Notes under the pieces: model-generated | Told to the model about the DNA's origin: nothing | The model's input: only the letters and a program-made list of their open reading frames with translations | Database searches by the model: none | Translations under genes and position numbers: made by a program | Origin: Acidobacteriota bacterium | GTDB lineage: Bacteria > Acidobacteriota > Aminicenantia > Aminicenantales > UBA4085 | Direction of reading: 5' to 3' | DNA: 40,789 bases | Assembly (NCBI GenBank): GCA_028749235.1 | Contig: JAQULS010000006.1 | Coordinates: forward strand, 1 to 40,789 | Shown: positions 40,601 through 40,789 of the stretch, piece by piece | How the letters are laid out: each line of letters starts with the position of its first letter | Position numbering within the stretch: position 1 is the first letter of the stretch

Positions 40601-40789
40601 CTATTTCGCCGGCGTCAGCCGGGCCGCCCAACCGCCGCCGGGGGCCAGATGGATGGTCAGGGGCTCGCTGCCCCGCACGCTTCTTTTGACCTCCCGAAAA
40701 TCGTTCCCATCCCGGTCGGCGTTGACGCCGTCCTCATAGATGTGGGCGGCGAACACGTCCTGGCCCAGGAACGACAAGTCCAGGGTCAG
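40601..40789 (-). CDS. Glycoside hydrolase family 97, C-terminal end (runs off the right edge)
   Basis: The last 62 codons of a gene entering from the right edge: LDLSFLGQDVFAAHIYEDG, then VNADRDGNDFREVKRSV, then LTIHLAPGGGWAARLTP and a TAG stop. This matches the C-terminal beta-sandwich of GH97 enzymes (SusB-like alpha-glucosidases or alpha-galactosidases), where SFL, the DGxNADR turn and the APGGGWAAR strand are conserved. These enzymes degrade starch-type or galactosyl oligosaccharides, usually in the periplasm. The catalytic domain is outside the window. It lies 109 bp upstream of the response-regulator gene, which has its own promoter. Confidence 0.85.
   Translation of the reverse strand: MTLDLSFLGQDVFAAHIYEDGVNADRDGNDFREVKRSVRGSEPLTIHLAPGGGWAARLTPAK

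Noticed and set aside
1-40789. tRNA, rRNA, riboswitch or integrase-bounded island
   Set aside because: I saw no tRNA-like cloverleaf, rRNA segment, recognisable riboswitch, integrase gene or direct att repeats; this was by eye and is not exhaustive.

Overview
The window is GC-rich, densely packed bacterial chromosome (two partial and about 31 complete protein genes, no rRNA, tRNA or CRISPR array seen). The organism looks like a Gram-negative, heterotrophic, peptide- and sugar-using bacterium of the Acidobacteria / Candidatus Aminicenantes kind. The reasons are a TonB-dependent receptor with an N-terminal carboxypeptidase-regulatory-like domain, a GWxTD lipoprotein, exported M28 and Tat-exported M24 peptidases, a GH97 glycosidase and several Na+-coupled transporters. 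That placement is inference from gene content.

Layout. 1-6.0 kb, minus strand: an Orn/Lys/Arg-type decarboxylase coupled to an NhaC-type Na+/H+ antiporter, then mtnA (methionine salvage), tsaD (tRNA t6A synthesis) and the start of a HAD hydrolase. 6.1-7.9 kb: a more AT-rich accessory patch with a 5'-truncated AAA/DUF4143 gene and a HigBA-type toxin-antitoxin pair. 8.0-11.6 kb, minus: M28 and M24 metallopeptidases. 11.7-17.2 kb, plus: tatA, a coiled-coil methyltransferase, a ROK sugar kinase and a TonB-dependent receptor. 17.2-18.9 kb, minus: GWxTD lipoprotein and GntR/FCD regulator, divergent from a two-gene ABC exporter (19.0-21.4 kb, plus). 21.5-30.7 kb: an SSS sodium/sugar symporter, DUF302 protein, glutaminyl-peptide cyclotransferase, an outer-membrane barrel, a WQ-repeat propeller, two APC permeases and two small conserved proteins. 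30.8-40.5 kb, minus: a complete potassium-uptake locus. The right edge holds the C-terminus of a GH97 glycosidase.

The kdp locus is the most unusual system. It runs as NtrC-type regulator, then KinB-like kinase, kdpF, kdpA, kdpB, kdpC and a short 'kdpD'. There is no KdpE and no classical KdpD kinase. The last gene keeps the KdpD ATP-binding and USP domains, but in place of the membrane/kinase half it carries a PTS EIIA (PtsN-like) domain with its phospho-histidine motif. A clean -24/-12 (sigma-54) promoter lies just before the kinase gene, with palindromes about 0.2 kb upstream. So high-affinity K+ uptake here appears to be driven by a sigma-54 activator, with an EIIA module built into the KdpD remnant.

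The second striking feature is in tsaD. Three tandem 72-bp units insert exactly 72 residues into the N-terminal hairpin of an otherwise 338-residue universal enzyme. The repeat units are themselves nested palindromes, resembling selfish in-frame palindromic elements. A separate family of REP-like repeats with a CTGT(A/C)CCCC core occurs four times, at about 8.0, 28.1 (an inverted pair) and 29.3 kb.
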